A stretch of 64,000 nt of DNA from Erinaceus europaeus (GCF_950295315.1 NW_026647188.1:620001-684000), one strand, 5' to 3'. Positions 21,208 to 34,137 are shown, counted from the stretch's first letter. The notes: generated by a model not told the origin, from the sequence alone. Translations and numbers: made by a program.

Positions 21208-21555
21208 TTATATATATGAAAACTCATAGAGAAAATATACAGGTAATATACATGTATACATGTGTTGGTGTATCCACTTTGTAAATAAATGTACATGCAC
21301 TTTTGTTTATCTAGTGAAGCAGACCTGCAGGGGTCTACCTTTCTCTCACCCTTCTGTGTTTCCAGTCCTCTCTCCCTTTCTCTCTGTCCTATGCAAGGAC
21401 TGTAACAACAACAACAACAATAAGAAGAAGAAGCACAACAATGATCAAGCAACAAGGGCAGCAAAAGGAGAATAAATGGTCTGCAGGAGCAGTGGATTCC
21501 AGGTATATGTATGGAGCACCGGCAGTGACCCTGGAAGCAATAAATAAATAAATAA

Positions 21556-21597
<42 letters not shown>

Positions 21598-22283
21598 ACT
21601 CATAGAGAAAATATACAGGTAATATACATGTATACATGTGTTGGTGTATCCACTTTGTAAATAAATGTACATGCACTTTTGTTTATCTAGTGATGCAGAC
21701 CTGCAGGGGTCTACCTTTCTCTCACCCTTCTGTGTTTCCAGTCCTCTCTCCCTTTCTCTCTGTCCTATGCAAGGACAGTAACAGCAACAACAACGATAAT
21801 AATAACCACAACAAAGTTCAGGCAACAAGGGCAGCCAAAGGGGAAAACATGGTCTGCAGGAGCAGTGGGTTCGTGGTGCAGGCCCCTAGCCCTGACAATA
21901 ACCCTGGAGGCAATCAATCAGTCAATCAATCAATCAATAGATAAAGAATACACAAATAAAAAATGCAGGTATTATACATGTATAGGTGTCTCTGTGTTTC
22001 TACTGAGTCAAATGAAAATGTGCTTTATTTATTTAGTGAAGCAGATCTTCAGGGGGCCTATCTTTCTCTCCCCCATCTCTCTTTAACCTCCTCTTTCCAT
22101 TTTTCTCTGTTCTCCGCAAGGACAGTAACTATCACAACAACAATACTAATATTATTAATAACCACAATATTCAAGCCACAAGGGCAGCAAAAGGGGAAAA
22201 AATGGAACATAGGAGCAGTGGATTAGTGGTACTGGCACTGCGCTATGGCAATAACCCCTTGTGGCAATAAATAAATAAATAAT
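20798..22283 (+). mobile_element. SINE block A-A'-B-C of U5
   Basis: A 20798-21160 with (CA)n to 21187 and (TA)n to 21217; A' 21314-21557 with (TA)n to 21593; B 21690-21938; C 22036-22283. The B-C spacer has TATAGGTGTC, shared with U6, U7 and U14. Confidence 0.85.
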
Positions 22284-22426
22284 ACAAGTAATAGACAAGA
22301 ATATGTCCCAGTGTGTGTTCCCACTGTGTAAACATAAAAGCACTTTTATTTACTTATTTATATTTTATTTATTTCTTTCCTAGCCAAGAGAATTTCTTTT
22401 CACTGCTAAAAAAATGTCACATTAAG

Positions 22427-22659
22427 CTTAGCAGGTGGTGCCTCACCTGGTTAAGCAAGCACTCATGTTAAACTGTAGGAGGACCTGGGTTCAAGACCCT
22501 GGTTCCAACCTGCAGTGGGAAATCTTTACAAGTGGTGCACATGTGCTGCAGGTATCTCTCTGGTTCTCAAAATCTCTATCCCTCCCTTGTCTCTCAATTC
22601 TTGACTGTCCATTCCAAAAAATAAATCAAGATAATAGAAAGCAAAAAAAAAAAAAAAAA
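22427..22659 (+). mobile_element. Second SINE of U5
   Basis: GCAA duplicated in the head (GGTTAAGCAAGCACTC), B box intact, poly(A) of 17 followed by GGAGAAGG. Confidence 0.85.
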
Positions 22660-22935
22660 GGAGAAGGAGAAGGCAAAATGAAATATCCTAATATTTCAAG
22701 GGGCTGCTCAAAACAATGCTTTCCTTATTATGATCCTCACAGCATACCATATTCAGAAAGGGAAAAGACACCGCGTTTCTTAAACCCAGTTTATTTAATA
22801 CATTTATTCATTTATTTATTGAGGTGTTAATGTTTTACAATCGACAGAAGACTAGGGCTCTTATGCCAGAGGTCTCAAGTACCCCTAGATGGCTCTCTGC
22901 CTCTACAAAACCAATCAATCAACCCGTGCATCACT

Positions 22936-23005
22936 CCATCCTTCCATCCATCCATCCATCCTTCCATCCATCCATCCATCCATCCATCCATCCATCCATC
23001 CATCC
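22936..23005 (+). repeat. (CCAT)n of U5, 70 bp
   Basis: Regular tract with one inner CCTT. Confidence 0.97.
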
Positions 23006-23275
23006 AACTATCCATTGACAATCAACCAAGCTAAGTACAAATGGAGATATAACCTGCACAGATACGTTGCCAACTGGGCAGTTTGGCTGAATAGGGCAGA
23101 GGAGCTGATCCAGGGAATGTGGTGGGGCGTGTGGGTGTGGGTGGGGTGAGCAGGGGAGCCTGTGAGCTGGGTCACGTCAGGGACGCGGAGGGGTGGTGTG
23201 GGCAGCTGTCAAGGTGAAATGTCAAAAGCGCTCGAGCTGGTGATAAGGGCACCCGGAAGTGAGGAGAGAAAAGAG

Positions 23276-23361
23276 GAGCGGAGCGGACAGGAGAGGAGAG
23301 GAGAGGACAGGAGAGGAGAGGAGAGGAGAGGAGAGGAGAGGACAGGAGAGGACAGGAGAGG
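23276..23361 (+). repeat. GGAGAGGACA minisatellite of U5, about 86 bp
   Basis: Long central run of GGAGA units. Confidence 0.95.
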
Positions 23362-23433
23362 AACTGAGAAAGCCACCTGGACAGAGGTAGCATACCGGCA
23401 TCCAGCAAGGCAGGCAGGCATGTAGGTAGCTGT

Positions 23434-24136
23434 AGCCCGGGCTCCCTGGCTCCTGGGCGCACCTCCTCCTTTGCTCTCTTGGCTGCCAGCCCCGAGGTCC
23501 GTCGTAGGTCAGCGCAGTCCTCCCGTTCTTCCGTCCCTCTGTGCCAGGGCCCAGGGTTCTGGTTGCTGCCGCTTGACATAGTGGCAGGACAGTTGGGCTG
23601 CCCAGTGCCAGTGCGCATGCGCACAGAATCCTGGGAGGGGGACATCACAGAGGGCTCCAGAGGTTGCTAGGCCACGAGGACCCCGCCCACCCAGTTGACC
23701 CCTAGGGAGTGGTGGTGGTGGCAGTGGTGGTGGCAGCAGCCATGACACCCACCCTGAACTTGATCTGAGGGGTGGTGGCCAGCCACCAGAGCCAGAGCCC
23801 CAGGCCAAAGCCAGCGCAGGTGGGCGGGGCTCTGAGGCAAGGGGCACGGTGGGGGCGTGTCTGGGGGCGGGGCCGGCATCTGACAGCCCAGGGCTGGGGT
23901 CCAAGGGCCGCCAGGCCCCTGTCCAAGCAAGTGCACTGACACACAGACAGACTGACTGACTGACAGCCCCCAACCCACAGACACCCCCCAGGGCCCTGGG
24001 AGCCCTGAGCTGCCCCGGATCTGGCGGGCAGCCACCTGGACACAGGCCTCCATAGTGGAGGCCCCTGTAGACCCCGTTGCCTGCTGACAGCGGCCCTCCT
24101 CCCCCTCCCTCTACCCCTCCCCCTCCCCTTCCTCAT
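23434..24136. promoter_or_regulatory. CpG core of U5, NRF1 palindrome at 23612-23623
   Basis: Motifs intact; AGCGCAGTCC and CAGGGTTCTGG shared with U6. Confidence 0.55.
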
Positions 24137-24846
24137 CCTCAGAGGGACTCACTCAGGGCCCTTGGCCTAGGCAAGCCAGGGCTGCTGCTGTGGCTGCTGC
24201 AGCTGCTATCCAGTGGGTGGGTGCAGGTATCTGGCCCTGTCAGTTCCTGATTCTTGGGACCTGCCTGCCTCCAGCTCCACCCACTCTCCAGTCCAGCCCC
24301 CTGCCCCTCCTCCGCAAGGATGCCCCCTTTTCCCCTTGCCCCCTGTCCCCTAGCTCCCCAACTGTCATCTACTGTTTGCCTCCTTTCCTGCCAGCCTGCT
24401 GCTGCCCTCCAGCCCTGGGGGCCCTGGGCCAGCCCAGCTGCCATCTGCACCATCCTGCAGGGGGACCTGCCCTAACGCCCTGCCACCACAGGCACACACA
24501 GCCCTGCACCTATTCAGGGGCTCCCCTGCCTGCAGCCTGCCCCCCAAACAGTCTCCTTCTGCCCCTCAACCCCCTTCTAACCCCTGTCAGGGCCCCTCAC
24601 ACACACCTGCGCATGAGTATCCCACACATGCACATCTCTCCCCTCCCCCTCCACTCCATTTGCACTAAGGATGGGAAGAGTCTTTTTCTCTGGGTATCCC
24701 CAGAGGAGTTGGGTCTGTCCAATGTCCTGGGGAGCCGGAACTGCAAACAATCTACAATGTAACATTTGGATCTCAGGCAACCCAATCCCAAGTGCGCTGT
24801 GCAAGCCTAGGACTGGCGAAAACACCCCACTCTGAGCACAAGGTCT

Positions 24847-24966
24847 GCCTGGGGCAGTGGCTCCTCCAGTGGACTCAGAGACAGGCAGAGGCAGACAGCG
24901 TTTTCAGGTTCAAAACCTGTACTTCCCAGAAGCTGGTCCATCAGTAGGGTAAAAAAAAAAAAAAAA
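24847..24966 (+). mobile_element. Third SINE-like element of U5 (A16)
   Basis: B box intact; A run then GGC and T run. Confidence 0.65.
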
Positions 24967-25262
24967 GGCTTTTTTTTTCCCCACTGCCTGACTCTCCTGT
25001 GTGATGCCTGTTTCTCAGTGAAACAAGGGAAAAAAATCTTTTTGGGAGGGAGCAAGACCAAGATGCAGGCAGGTGGACTCCGTGGAGGGTGGATGGGTAG
25101 ATGGACCATGCCCTGGCTCTAGAGCCCCAGCTGCTGTTCCAGGCGCTCTCTGATTCCAGAGATCCCCCTGTGGCTTCTCATGAGACTATTTGCAAGACTG
25201 ATCCTCACGATATTGAGGATTCAAAAAATAGACAGGTCATATTGGTGTAAAAAGGAAATCCA

Positions 25263-25628
25263 GGGAGGTTGGACGAATGTCAGAGGGTTAAGAGGTGGTG
25301 GAGGAAACAAGGGGACAGGCAGAAGGATCTGCGGTATGGCCCCCAGACCCCCACCTGCAGGGGAGTAGCTTTACAGGGGGTGAAGCAGATCATCAGGGGC
25401 TCTATCTTTCACTACCCCCTCTGACTTTCCCCTCCCCTATCCCTTTCTCTCTGTCCTATGCAAGGACAGTAACAACAACAACAACAATAAGAAGAAGAAG
25501 CACAACAATGATCAAGCAACAAGGGCAGCAAAAGGAGAATAAATGGTCTGCAGGAGCAGTGGATTCCAGGTATATGTATGGAGCACCGGCAGTGACCCTG
25601 GAAGCAATAAATAAATAAATAAATAAAT

Positions 25629-25694
<66 letters not shown>

Positions 25695-26748
25695 GAAAAC
25701 TCATAGAGAAAATATACAGGTAATATACATGTATACATGTGTTGGTGTATCCACTTTGTAAATAAAAGTACATGCACTTTTGTTTATCTAGTGAAGCAGA
25801 CCTGCAGGGGTCTACCTTTCTCTCACCCTTCTGTGTTTCCAGTCCTCTCTCCCTTTCTCTCTGTCCTATGCAAGGACAGTAACAACAACAACAACAATAA
25901 GAAGAAGAAGCACAACAATGATCAAGCAACAAGGGCAGCAAAAGGAGAATAAATGGTCTGCAGGAGCAGTGGATTCCAGGTATATGTATAGAGCACCGGC
26001 AGTGACCCTGGAAGCAATAAATAAATAAATAAATACATATATATATATAAATATATATGAAAACTCATAGAGAAAATATACAGGTAATATACATGTATAC
26101 ATGTGTTGGTGTATCCACTTTGTAAATAAATGTACATGCACTTTTGTTTATCTAGTGAAGCAGACCTGCAGGGGTCTACCTTTCTCTCACCCTTCTGTGT
26201 TTCCAGTCCTCTCTCCCTTTCTCTCTGTCCTATGCAAGGACAGTAACAGCAACAACAACGATAATAATAACCACAACAAAGTTCAGGCAACATGGGCAGC
26301 CAAAGGGGAAAACATGGTCTGCAGGAGCAGTGGGTTCATGGTGCAGGCACCTAGCCCTGACAATAACCCTGGAGGCAATCAATCAGTCAATCAATCAATC
26401 AATAGATAAAGAATACACAAATAAAAAATGCAGGTATTATACATGTATAGGTGTCTCTGTGTTTCTACTGAGTCAAATGAAAATGTGCTTTATTTATTTA
26501 GTGAAGCAGATCTTCAGGGGGCCTATCTTTCTCTCCCCCATCTCTCTTTAACCTCCTCTTTCCATTTTTCTCTGTTCTCCGCAAGGACAGTAACTATCAC
26601 AACAACAATACTAGTATTATTAATAACCACAATATTCAAGCCACAAGGGCAGCAAAAGGGGAAAAAATGGAACATAGGAGCAGTGGATTAGTGGTACTGG
26701 CACTGCGCTATGGCAATAACCCCTTGTGGCAATAAATAAATAAATAAT
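25263..26748 (+). mobile_element. SINE block A-A'-B-C of U6
   Basis: A 25263-25628 with (CA)n to 25651 and (TA)n to 25693; A' 25791-26034 with an interrupted TA tract to 26058; B 26155-26403; C 26501-26748. Confidence 0.85.
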
Positions 26749-26891
26749 ACAAGTAATAGACAAGAATATGTCCCAGTGTGTGTTCCCACTGTGTAAACAT
26801 AAAAGCACTTTTATTTACTTATTTATATTTTATTTATTTCTTTCCTAGCCAAGAGAATTTCTTTTCACTGCTAAAAAAATGTCACATTAAG

Positions 26892-27123
26892 CTTAGCAGG
26901 TGGTGCCTCACCTGGTTAAGCAAGCACTCATGTTAAACTGTAGGAGGACCTGGGTTCAAGACCCTGGTTCCAACCTGCAGTGGGAAATCTTTACAAGTGG
27001 TGCACATGTGCTGCAGGTATCTCTCTGGTTCTCAAAATCTCTATCCCTCCCTTGTCTCTCAATTCTTGACTGTCCATTCCAAAAAATAAATCAAGATAAT
27101 AGAAAGCAAAAAAAAAAAAAAAA
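26892..27123 (+). mobile_element. Second SINE of U6
   Basis: Same GCAA duplication as U5; poly(A) of 16. Confidence 0.85.
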
Positions 27124-27399
27124 GAAGAAGGAGAAGGCAAAATGAAATATCCTAATATTTCAAGGGGCTGCTCAAAACAATGCTTTCCTTATTATGATCC
27201 TCACAGCATACCATATTCAGAAAGGGAAAAGACACCGCGTTTCTTAAACCCAGTTTATTTAATACATTTATTCATTTATTTATTGAGGTGTTAATGTTTT
27301 ACAATCGACAGAAGACTAGGGCTCTTATGCCAGAGGTCTCAAGTACCCCTAGATGGCTCTCTGCCTCTACAAAACCAATCAATCAACCCGTGCATCACT

Positions 27400-27473
27400 C
27401 CATCCTTCCATCCATCCATCCATCCTTCCATCCATCCATCCATCCATCCATCCATCCATCCATCCATCCATCC
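27400..27473 (+). repeat. (CCAT)n of U6, 74 bp
   Basis: Regular tract with one inner CCTT. Confidence 0.97.
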
Positions 27474-27743
27474 AACTATCCATTGACAATCAACCAAGCT
27501 AAGTACAAACGGAGATATAACCTGCACAGATACGTTGCCAACTGGGCAGTTTGGCTGAATAGGGCAGAGGAGCTGATCCAGGGAATGTGGTGGGGCGTGT
27601 GGGTGTGGGTGGGGTGAGCAGGGGAGCCTGTGAGCTGGGTCACATCAGGGACGCGGAGGGGTGGTGTGGGCAGCTGTCAAGGTGAAATGTCAAAAGCGCT
27701 CGAGCTGGTGATAAGGGCACCCGGAAGTGAGGAGAGAAAAGAG

Positions 27744-27819
27744 GAGCGGAGCGGACAGGAGAGGAGAGGAGAGGAGAGGAGAGGAGAGGACAGGAGAGGA
27801 CAGGAGAGGACAGGAGAGG
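27744..27819 (+). repeat. GGAGAGGACA minisatellite of U6, about 76 bp
   Basis: GGAGA units first, then three GGAGAGGACA units. Confidence 0.95.
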
Positions 27820-27891
27820 AACTGAGAAAGCCACCTGGACAGAGGTAGCATACCGGCATCCAGCAAGGCAGGCAGGCATGTAGGTAGCTGT

Positions 27892-28594
27892 AGCCCGGGC
27901 TCCCTGGCTCCTGGGCGCACCTCCTCCTTTGCTCTCTTGGCTGCCAGCCCCGAGGTCCGTCGTAGGTCAGCGCAGTCCTCCCGTTCTTCCGTCCCTCTGT
28001 GCCAGGGCCCAGGGTTCTGGTTGCTGCCGCTTGACATAGTGGCAGGACAGTTGGTCTGCCCAGTGCCAGTGCGCATGCGCACAGAATCCTGGGAGGGGGA
28101 CATCACAGAGGGCTCCAGAGGTTGCTAGGCCACGAGGACCCCGCCCACCCAGTTGACCCCTAGGGAGTGGTGGTGGTGGCAGTGGTGGTGGCAGCAGCCA
28201 TGACACCCACCCTGAACTTGATCTGAGGGGTGGTGGCCAGCCACCAGAGCCAGAGCCCCAGGCCAAAGCCAGCGCAGGTGGGCGGGGCTCTGAGGCAAGG
28301 GGCACGGTGGGGGCGTGTCTGGGGGCGGGGCCGGCATCTGACAGCCCAGGGCTGGGGTCCAAGGGCCGCCAGGCCCCTGTCCAAGCAAGTGCACTGACAC
28401 ACAGACAGACTGACTGACTGACAGCCCCCAACCCACAGACACCCCCCAGGGCCCTGGGAGCCCTGAGCTGCCCCGGATCTGGCGGGCAGCCACCTGGACA
28501 CAGGCCTCCATAGTGGAGGCCCCTGTAGACCCCGTTGCCTGCTGACAGCGGCCCTCCTCCCCCTCCCTCTACCCCTCCCCCTCCCCTTCCTCAT
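27892..28594. promoter_or_regulatory. CpG core of U6, NRF1 palindrome at 28070-28081
   Basis: Motifs intact; private GTTGGTCTGCCC just upstream of the palindrome. Confidence 0.55.
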
Positions 28595-29303
28595 CCTCAG
28601 AGGGACTCACTCAGGGCCCTTGGCCTAGGCAAGCCAGGGCTGCTGCTGTGGCTGCTGCAGCTGCTATCCAGTGGGTGGGTGCAGGTATCTGGCCCTGTCA
28701 GTTCCTGATTCTTGGGACCTGCCTGCCTCCAGCTCCACCCACTCTCCAGTCCAGCCCCCTGCCCCTCCTCCGCAAGGATGCCCCCTTTTCCCCTTGCCCC
28801 CTGTCCCCTAGCTCCCCAACTGTCATCTACTGTTTGCCTCCTTTCCTGCCAGCCTGCTGCTGCCCTCCAGCCCTGGGGGCCCTGGGCCAGCCCAGCTGCC
28901 ATCTGCACCATCCTGCAGGGGGACCTGCCCTAACGCCCTGCCACCACAGGCACACACAGCCCTGCACCTATTCAGGGGCTCCCCTGCCTGCAGCCTGCCC
29001 CCCAAACAGTCTCCTTCTGCCCCTCAACCCCCTTCTAACCCCTGTCAGGGCCCCTCACACACACCTGGGCATGAGTATCCCACACATGCACATCTCTCCC
29101 CTCCCCTCCACTCCATTTGCACTAAGGATGGGAAGAGTCTTTTTCTCTGGGTATCCCCAGAGGAGTTGGGTCTGTCCAATGTCCTGGGGAGCCGGAACTG
29201 CAAACAATATACAATGTAACATTTGGATCTCAGGCAACCCAATCCCAAGTGCGCTGTGCAAGCCTAGAACTGGCGAAAACACCCCACTCTGAGCACAAGG
29301 TCT

Positions 29304-29426
29304 GCCTGGGGCAGTGGCTCCTCCAGTGGACTCAGAGACAGGCAGAGGCAGACAGCGTTTTCAGGTTCAAAACCTGTACTTCCCAGAAGCTGGTCCATCA
29401 GTAGGGTAAAAAAAAAAAAAAAAAAA
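29304..29426 (+). mobile_element. Third SINE-like element of U6 (A19)
   Basis: B box intact; A run then GGC and T run. Confidence 0.65.
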
Positions 29427-29722
29427 GGCTTTTTTTTTCCCCACTGCCTGACTCTCCTGTGTGATGCCTGTTTCTCAGTGAAACAAGGGAAAAAAATCTT
29501 TTTGGGAGGGAGCAAGACCAAGATGCAGGCAGGTGGACTCCGTGGAGGGTGGATGGGTAGATGGACCATGCCCTGGCTCTAGAGCCCCAGCTGCTGTTCC
29601 AGGCGCTCTCTGATTCCAGAGATCCCCCTGTGGCTTCTCATGAGACTATTTGCAAGACTGATCCTCACGATATTGAGGATTCAAAAAATAGACAGGTCTT
29701 ATTGGTGTAAAAAGGAAATCCA

Positions 29723-31168
29723 GGGAGGTTGGACGAATGTCAGAGGGTTAAGAGGTGGTGGAGGAAACGAGGGGACAGGCAGAAGGATCTGCGGTATGGC
29801 CCCCAGACCCCCACCTGCAGGGGAGTAGCTTTGCAGGGGGTGAAGCAGATCTTCAGGGGCTCTATCTTTCAGTACCCCCTCTGACTTTCCCCTCCCCTAT
29901 CCCTTTCTCTCTGTCCTATGCAAGAACAGTAACAACAACAACAACAATAAGAAGAAGAAGCACAACAATGATCAAGCAACAAGGGCAGCAAAAGGAGAAT
30001 AAGTGGTCTGCAGGAGCAGTGGATTCCAGGTATATGTATGGAGCACCGGCAGTGACCCTGGAAGCAATAAATAAATAAATAAATACATATATATATATAT
30101 ATATATATATGAAAACTCATAGAGAAAATATACAGGTAATATACATGTATACATGTGTTGGTGTATCCACTTTGTAAATAAATGTACATGCACTTTTGTT
30201 TATCTAGTGAAGCAGACCTGCAGGGGTCTACCTTTCTACACCCTTCTGTGTTTCCAGTCCTCTCTCCCTTTCTCTCTGTCCTATGCAAGGACAGTAACAA
30301 CAACAACAACAATAAGAAGAAGAAGCACAACAACAATGATCAAGCAACAAGGGCAGCAAAAGGAGAATAAATGGTGTGCAGGAGCAGTGGATTCCAGGTA
30401 TATGTATGGAGCACCGGCAGTGACCCTGGAAGCAATAAATAAATAAACAAATAAATACATATATATATATATATATATGAAAACTCATAGAGAAAATATA
30501 CAGGTAATATACATGTATACATGTGTTGGTGTATCCACTTTGTAAATAAATGTACATGCACTTTTGTTTATCTAGTGAAGCAGACCTGCAGGGGTCTACC
30601 TTTCTCTCACCCTTCTGTGTTTCCAGTCCTCTCTCCCTTTCTCTCTGTCCTATGCAAGGACAGTAACAGCAACAACAACGATAATAATAACCACAACAAA
30701 GTTCAGGCAACAAGGGCAGCCAAAGGGGAAAACATGGTCTGCAGGAGCAGTGGGTTCGTGTTGCAGGCCCCTAGCCCTGACAATAACCCTGGAGGCAATC
30801 AATCAGTCAATCAATCAATCAATAGATAAAGAATACACAAATAAAAAATGCAGGTATTATACATGTATAGGTGTCTCTGTGTTTCTACTGAGTCAAATGA
30901 AAATGTGCTTTATTTATTTAGTGAAGCAGATCTTCAGGGGGCCTATCTTTCTCTCCCCCATCTCTCTTTAACCTCCTCTTTCCATTTTTCTCTGTTCTCC
31001 GCAAGGACAGTAACTATCACAACAACAATAATAATATTATTAATAACCACAATATTCAAGCCACAAGGGCAGCAAAGGGGGAAAAAATGGAACATAGGAG
31101 CAGTGGATTAGTGGTACTGGCACTGCGTTATGGCAATAACACCTTGTGGCAATAAATAAATAAATAAT
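29723..31168 (+). mobile_element. SINE block A-A'-B-C of U7
   Basis: A 29723-30084 with (TA)n to 30110 and no (CA)n; A' 30207-30456 with (TA)n to 30478; B 30575-30823; C 30921-31168. A' has an extra ACA in its CAACAACAATG stretch near 30330. Confidence 0.85.
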
Positions 31169-31311
31169 ACAAGTGATAGACAAGAATATGTCCCAGTGTG
31201 TGTTCCCACTGTGTAAACATAAAAGCACTTTTATTTACTTATTTATATTTTATTTATTTCTTTCCTAGCCAAGAGAATTTCTTTTCACTGCTAAAAAAAT
31301 GTCACATTAAG

Positions 31312-31539
31312 CTTAGCAGGTGGTGCCTCACCTGGTTAAGCACTCATGTTAAACTGTAGGAGGACCTGGGTTCAAGACCCTGGTTCCAACCTGCAGTGGG
31401 AAATCTTTACAAGTGGTGCACATGTGCTGCAGGTATCTCTCTGGTTCTCAAAATCTCTATCCCTCCCTTGTCTCTCAATTCTTGACTGTCCATTCCAAAA
31501 AATAAATCAAGATAATAGAAAGCAAAAAAAAAAAAAAAA
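31312..31539 (+). mobile_element. Second SINE of U7
   Basis: B box intact; poly(A) of 17; no GCAA duplication. Confidence 0.85.
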
Positions 31540-31815
31540 GAAGAAGGAGAAGGCAAAATGAAATATCCTAATATTTCAAGGGGCTGCTCAAAACAATGCT
31601 TTCCTTATTATGATCCTCACAGCATACCATATTCAGAAAGGGAAAAGACACCGCGTTTCTTAAACCCAGTTTATTTAATACATTTATGCATTTATTTATT
31701 GAGGTGTTAATGTTTTACAATCGACAGAAGACTAGGGCCCTTATGCCAGAGGTCTCAAGTACCCCTAGATGGCTCTCTGCCTCTACAAAACCAATCAATC
31801 AACCCGTGCATCACT

Positions 31816-31839
31816 CCATCCTTCCATCCATCCATACTT

Positions 31840-31875
<36 letters not shown>

Positions 31876-31889
31876 CCATCCATCCATCC
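31816..31889 (+). repeat. (CCAT)n of U7, 74 bp
   Basis: Two private point interruptions, CATACTTC and CATCCGTCC. Confidence 0.97.
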
Positions 31890-32159
31890 AACTATCCATT
31901 GACAATCAACCAAGCTAATTACAAACGGAGATATAACCTGCACAGATCCGTTGCCAACTGGGCAGTTTGGCTGAATAGGGCAGAGGAGCTGATCCAGGGA
32001 ATGTGGTGGGGCATGTGGGTGTGGGTGGGGTGAGCAGGGGAGCCTGTGAGCTGGGTCACGTCAGGGACGCGGAGGGGTGGTGTGGTCAGCTGTCAAGGTG
32101 AAATGTCAAAAGCACTCGAGCTGGTGATAAGGGCACCCGGAAGTGAGGAGAGAAAAGAG

Positions 32160-32230
32160 GAGCGGAGCGGACAGGAGAGGAGAGGAGAGGACAGGAGAGG
32201 AGAGGAGAGGACAGGAGAGGACAGGAGAGG
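32160..32230 (+). repeat. GGAGAGGACA minisatellite of U7, about 71 bp
   Basis: Same length and order as U0 and U2. Confidence 0.95.
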
Positions 32231-32302
32231 AACTGAGAAAGCCACCTGGACAGAGGTAGCATACCGGCATCCAGCAAGGCAGGCAGGCATGTAGGTAGCT
32301 GT

Positions 32303-33005
32303 AGCCCGGGCTCCCTGGCTCCTGGGCGCACCTCCTCCTTTGCTCTCTTGGCTGCCAGCCCCGAGGTCCGTCGTAGGTCAGCGCTGTCCTCCCGTTCTTC
32401 CGTCCCTCTGTGCCAGGGCCCAGGGGTCTGGTTGCTGCCGCTTGACATAGTGGCAGGACAGTTGGGCTGCCCAGTGCCAGTGCGCATGCGCACAGAATCC
32501 TGGGAGGGGGACATCACAGAGGGCTCCAGAGGTTGCTAGGCCACGAGGACCCCGCCCACCCAGTTGACCCCTAGGGAGTGGTGGTGGTGGCAGTGGTGGT
32601 GGCAGCAGCCATGACACCCACCCTGAACTTGATCTGAGGGGTGGTGGCCAGCCACCAGAGCCAGAGCCCCAGGCCAAAGCCAGCGCAGGTGGGCGGGGCT
32701 CTGAGGCAAGGGGCACGGTGGGGGCGTGTCTGGGGGCGGGGCCGGCATCTGACAGCCCAGGGCTGGGGTCCAAGGGCCGCCAGGCCCCTGTCCAAGCAAG
32801 TGCACTGACACACAGACAGACTGACTGACTGACAGCCCCCAACCCACAGACACCCCCCAGGGACCTGGGAGCCCTGAGCTGCCCCGGATCTGGCGAGCAG
32901 CCACCTGGACACAGGCCTCCATAGTGGAGGCCCCTGTAGACCCCGTTGCCTGCTGACAGCGGCCCTCCTCCCCCTCCCTCCACCCCTCCCCCTCCCCTTC
33001 CTCAT
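32303..33005. promoter_or_regulatory. CpG core of U7, NRF1 palindrome at 32481-32492
   Basis: Motifs intact; 3' half carries the GGGACCTGGG / GGCGAGCAG / CCCTCCACCCC block shared with U10 and U14. Confidence 0.55.
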
Positions 33006-33715
33006 CCTCAGAGGGACTCACTCAGGGCCCTTGGCCTAGGCAAGCCAGGGCTGCTGCTGTGGCTGCTGCAGCTGCTATCCAGTGGGTGGGTGCAGGTATC
33101 TGGCCCTGTCAGTTCCTGATTCTTGGGACCTGCCTGCCTCCAGCTCCACCCACTCTCCAGTCCAGCCCCCTGCCCCTCCTCCGCAAGGATGTCCCCTTTT
33201 CCCCTTGCCCCCTGTCCCCTAGCTCCCCAACTGTCATCTACTGTTTGCCTCCTTTCCTGCCAGCCTGCTGCTGCCCTCCAGCCCTGGGGGCCCTGGGCCA
33301 GCCCAGCTGCCATCTGCACCATCCTGCAGGGGGACCTGCCCTAACGCCCTGCCACCACAGGCACACACAGCCCTGCACCTATTCAGGGGCTCCCCTGCCT
33401 GCAGCCTGCCCCCCAAACAGTCTCCTTCTGCCCCTCAACCCCCTTCTAACCCCTGTCAGGGCCCCTCACACACACCTGGGCATGAGTATCCCACACATGC
33501 ACATCTCTCCCCTCCCCCTCCACTCCATTTGCACTAAGGATGGGAAGAGTCTTTTTCTCTGGGTATCCCCAGAGGAGTTGGGTCTGTCCAATGTCCTGGG
33601 GAGCCGGAACTGCAAACAATCTACAATGTAACATTTGGATCTCAGGCAACCCAATCCCAAGTGCGCTGTGCAAGCCTAGAACTGGCGAAAACACCCCACT
33701 CTGAGCACAAGGTCT

Positions 33716-33841
33716 GCCTGGGGCAGTGGCTCCTCCAGTGGACTCAGAGACAGGCAGAGGCAGACAGCGTTTTCAGGTTCAAAACCTGTACTTCCCAGAA
33801 GCTGGTCCATCAGTAGGGTAAAAAAAAAAAAAAAAAAAAAA
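33716..33841 (+). mobile_element. Third SINE-like element of U7 (A22)
   Basis: B box intact; T run after GGC broken by an A (TTTTATTTTT). Confidence 0.65.
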
Positions 33842-34137
33842 GGCTTTTATTTTTCCCCACTGCCTGACTCTCCTGTGTGATGCCTGTTTCTCAGTGAAAC
33901 AAGGGAAAAAATCTTTTTGGGAGGGAGCAAGACCAAGATGCAGGCAGGTGGACTCCGTGGAGGGTGGATGGGTAGATGGACCATGCCCTGGCTCTAGAGC
34001 CCCAGCTGCTGTTCCAGGCGCTCTCTGATTCCAGAGATCCCCCTGTGGCTTCTCATGAGACTATTTGCAAGACTGATCCTCACGATATTGAGGATTCAAA
34101 AAATAGACAGGTCATATTGGTGTAAAAAGGAAATCCA

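Larger units (their letters stand above)
20715..25179 (+). repeat. Monomer U5 (long, 4465 bp)
   Basis: A-A'-B-C. It shares with U6 a 4-bp duplication in the second SINE (GGTTAAGCAAGCACTC, near 22451), the variant AGCGCAGTCC near 23512 and CAGGGTTCTGG near 23552. The (CA)n tract is 28 bp and the following (TA)n is interrupted by TTTA. Confidence 0.95.
25180..29639 (+). repeat. Monomer U6 (long, 4460 bp)
   Basis: A-A'-B-C, nearest sister of U5 by the shared 4-bp duplication and two core variants. Private changes include loss of one C in the CCCCTCCCCTCC run near 29102, which shifts the frame of the proline-rich open frame, and an ATAAAT interruption of the A' (TA)n tract near 26048. Confidence 0.95.
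29640..34054 (+). repeat. Monomer U7 (long, 4415 bp)
   Basis: A-A'-B-C but, unlike other long monomers, without (CA)n after A. A' has an AATAAACAAATAAAT tail shared with the A' copies of U9 and U10 and with the single A of U14. The core contains a variant block (GGGACCTGGG, CTGGCGAGCAG, CCCTCCACCCC, 32860-32990) otherwise seen only in U10 and U14. Confidence 0.95.
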
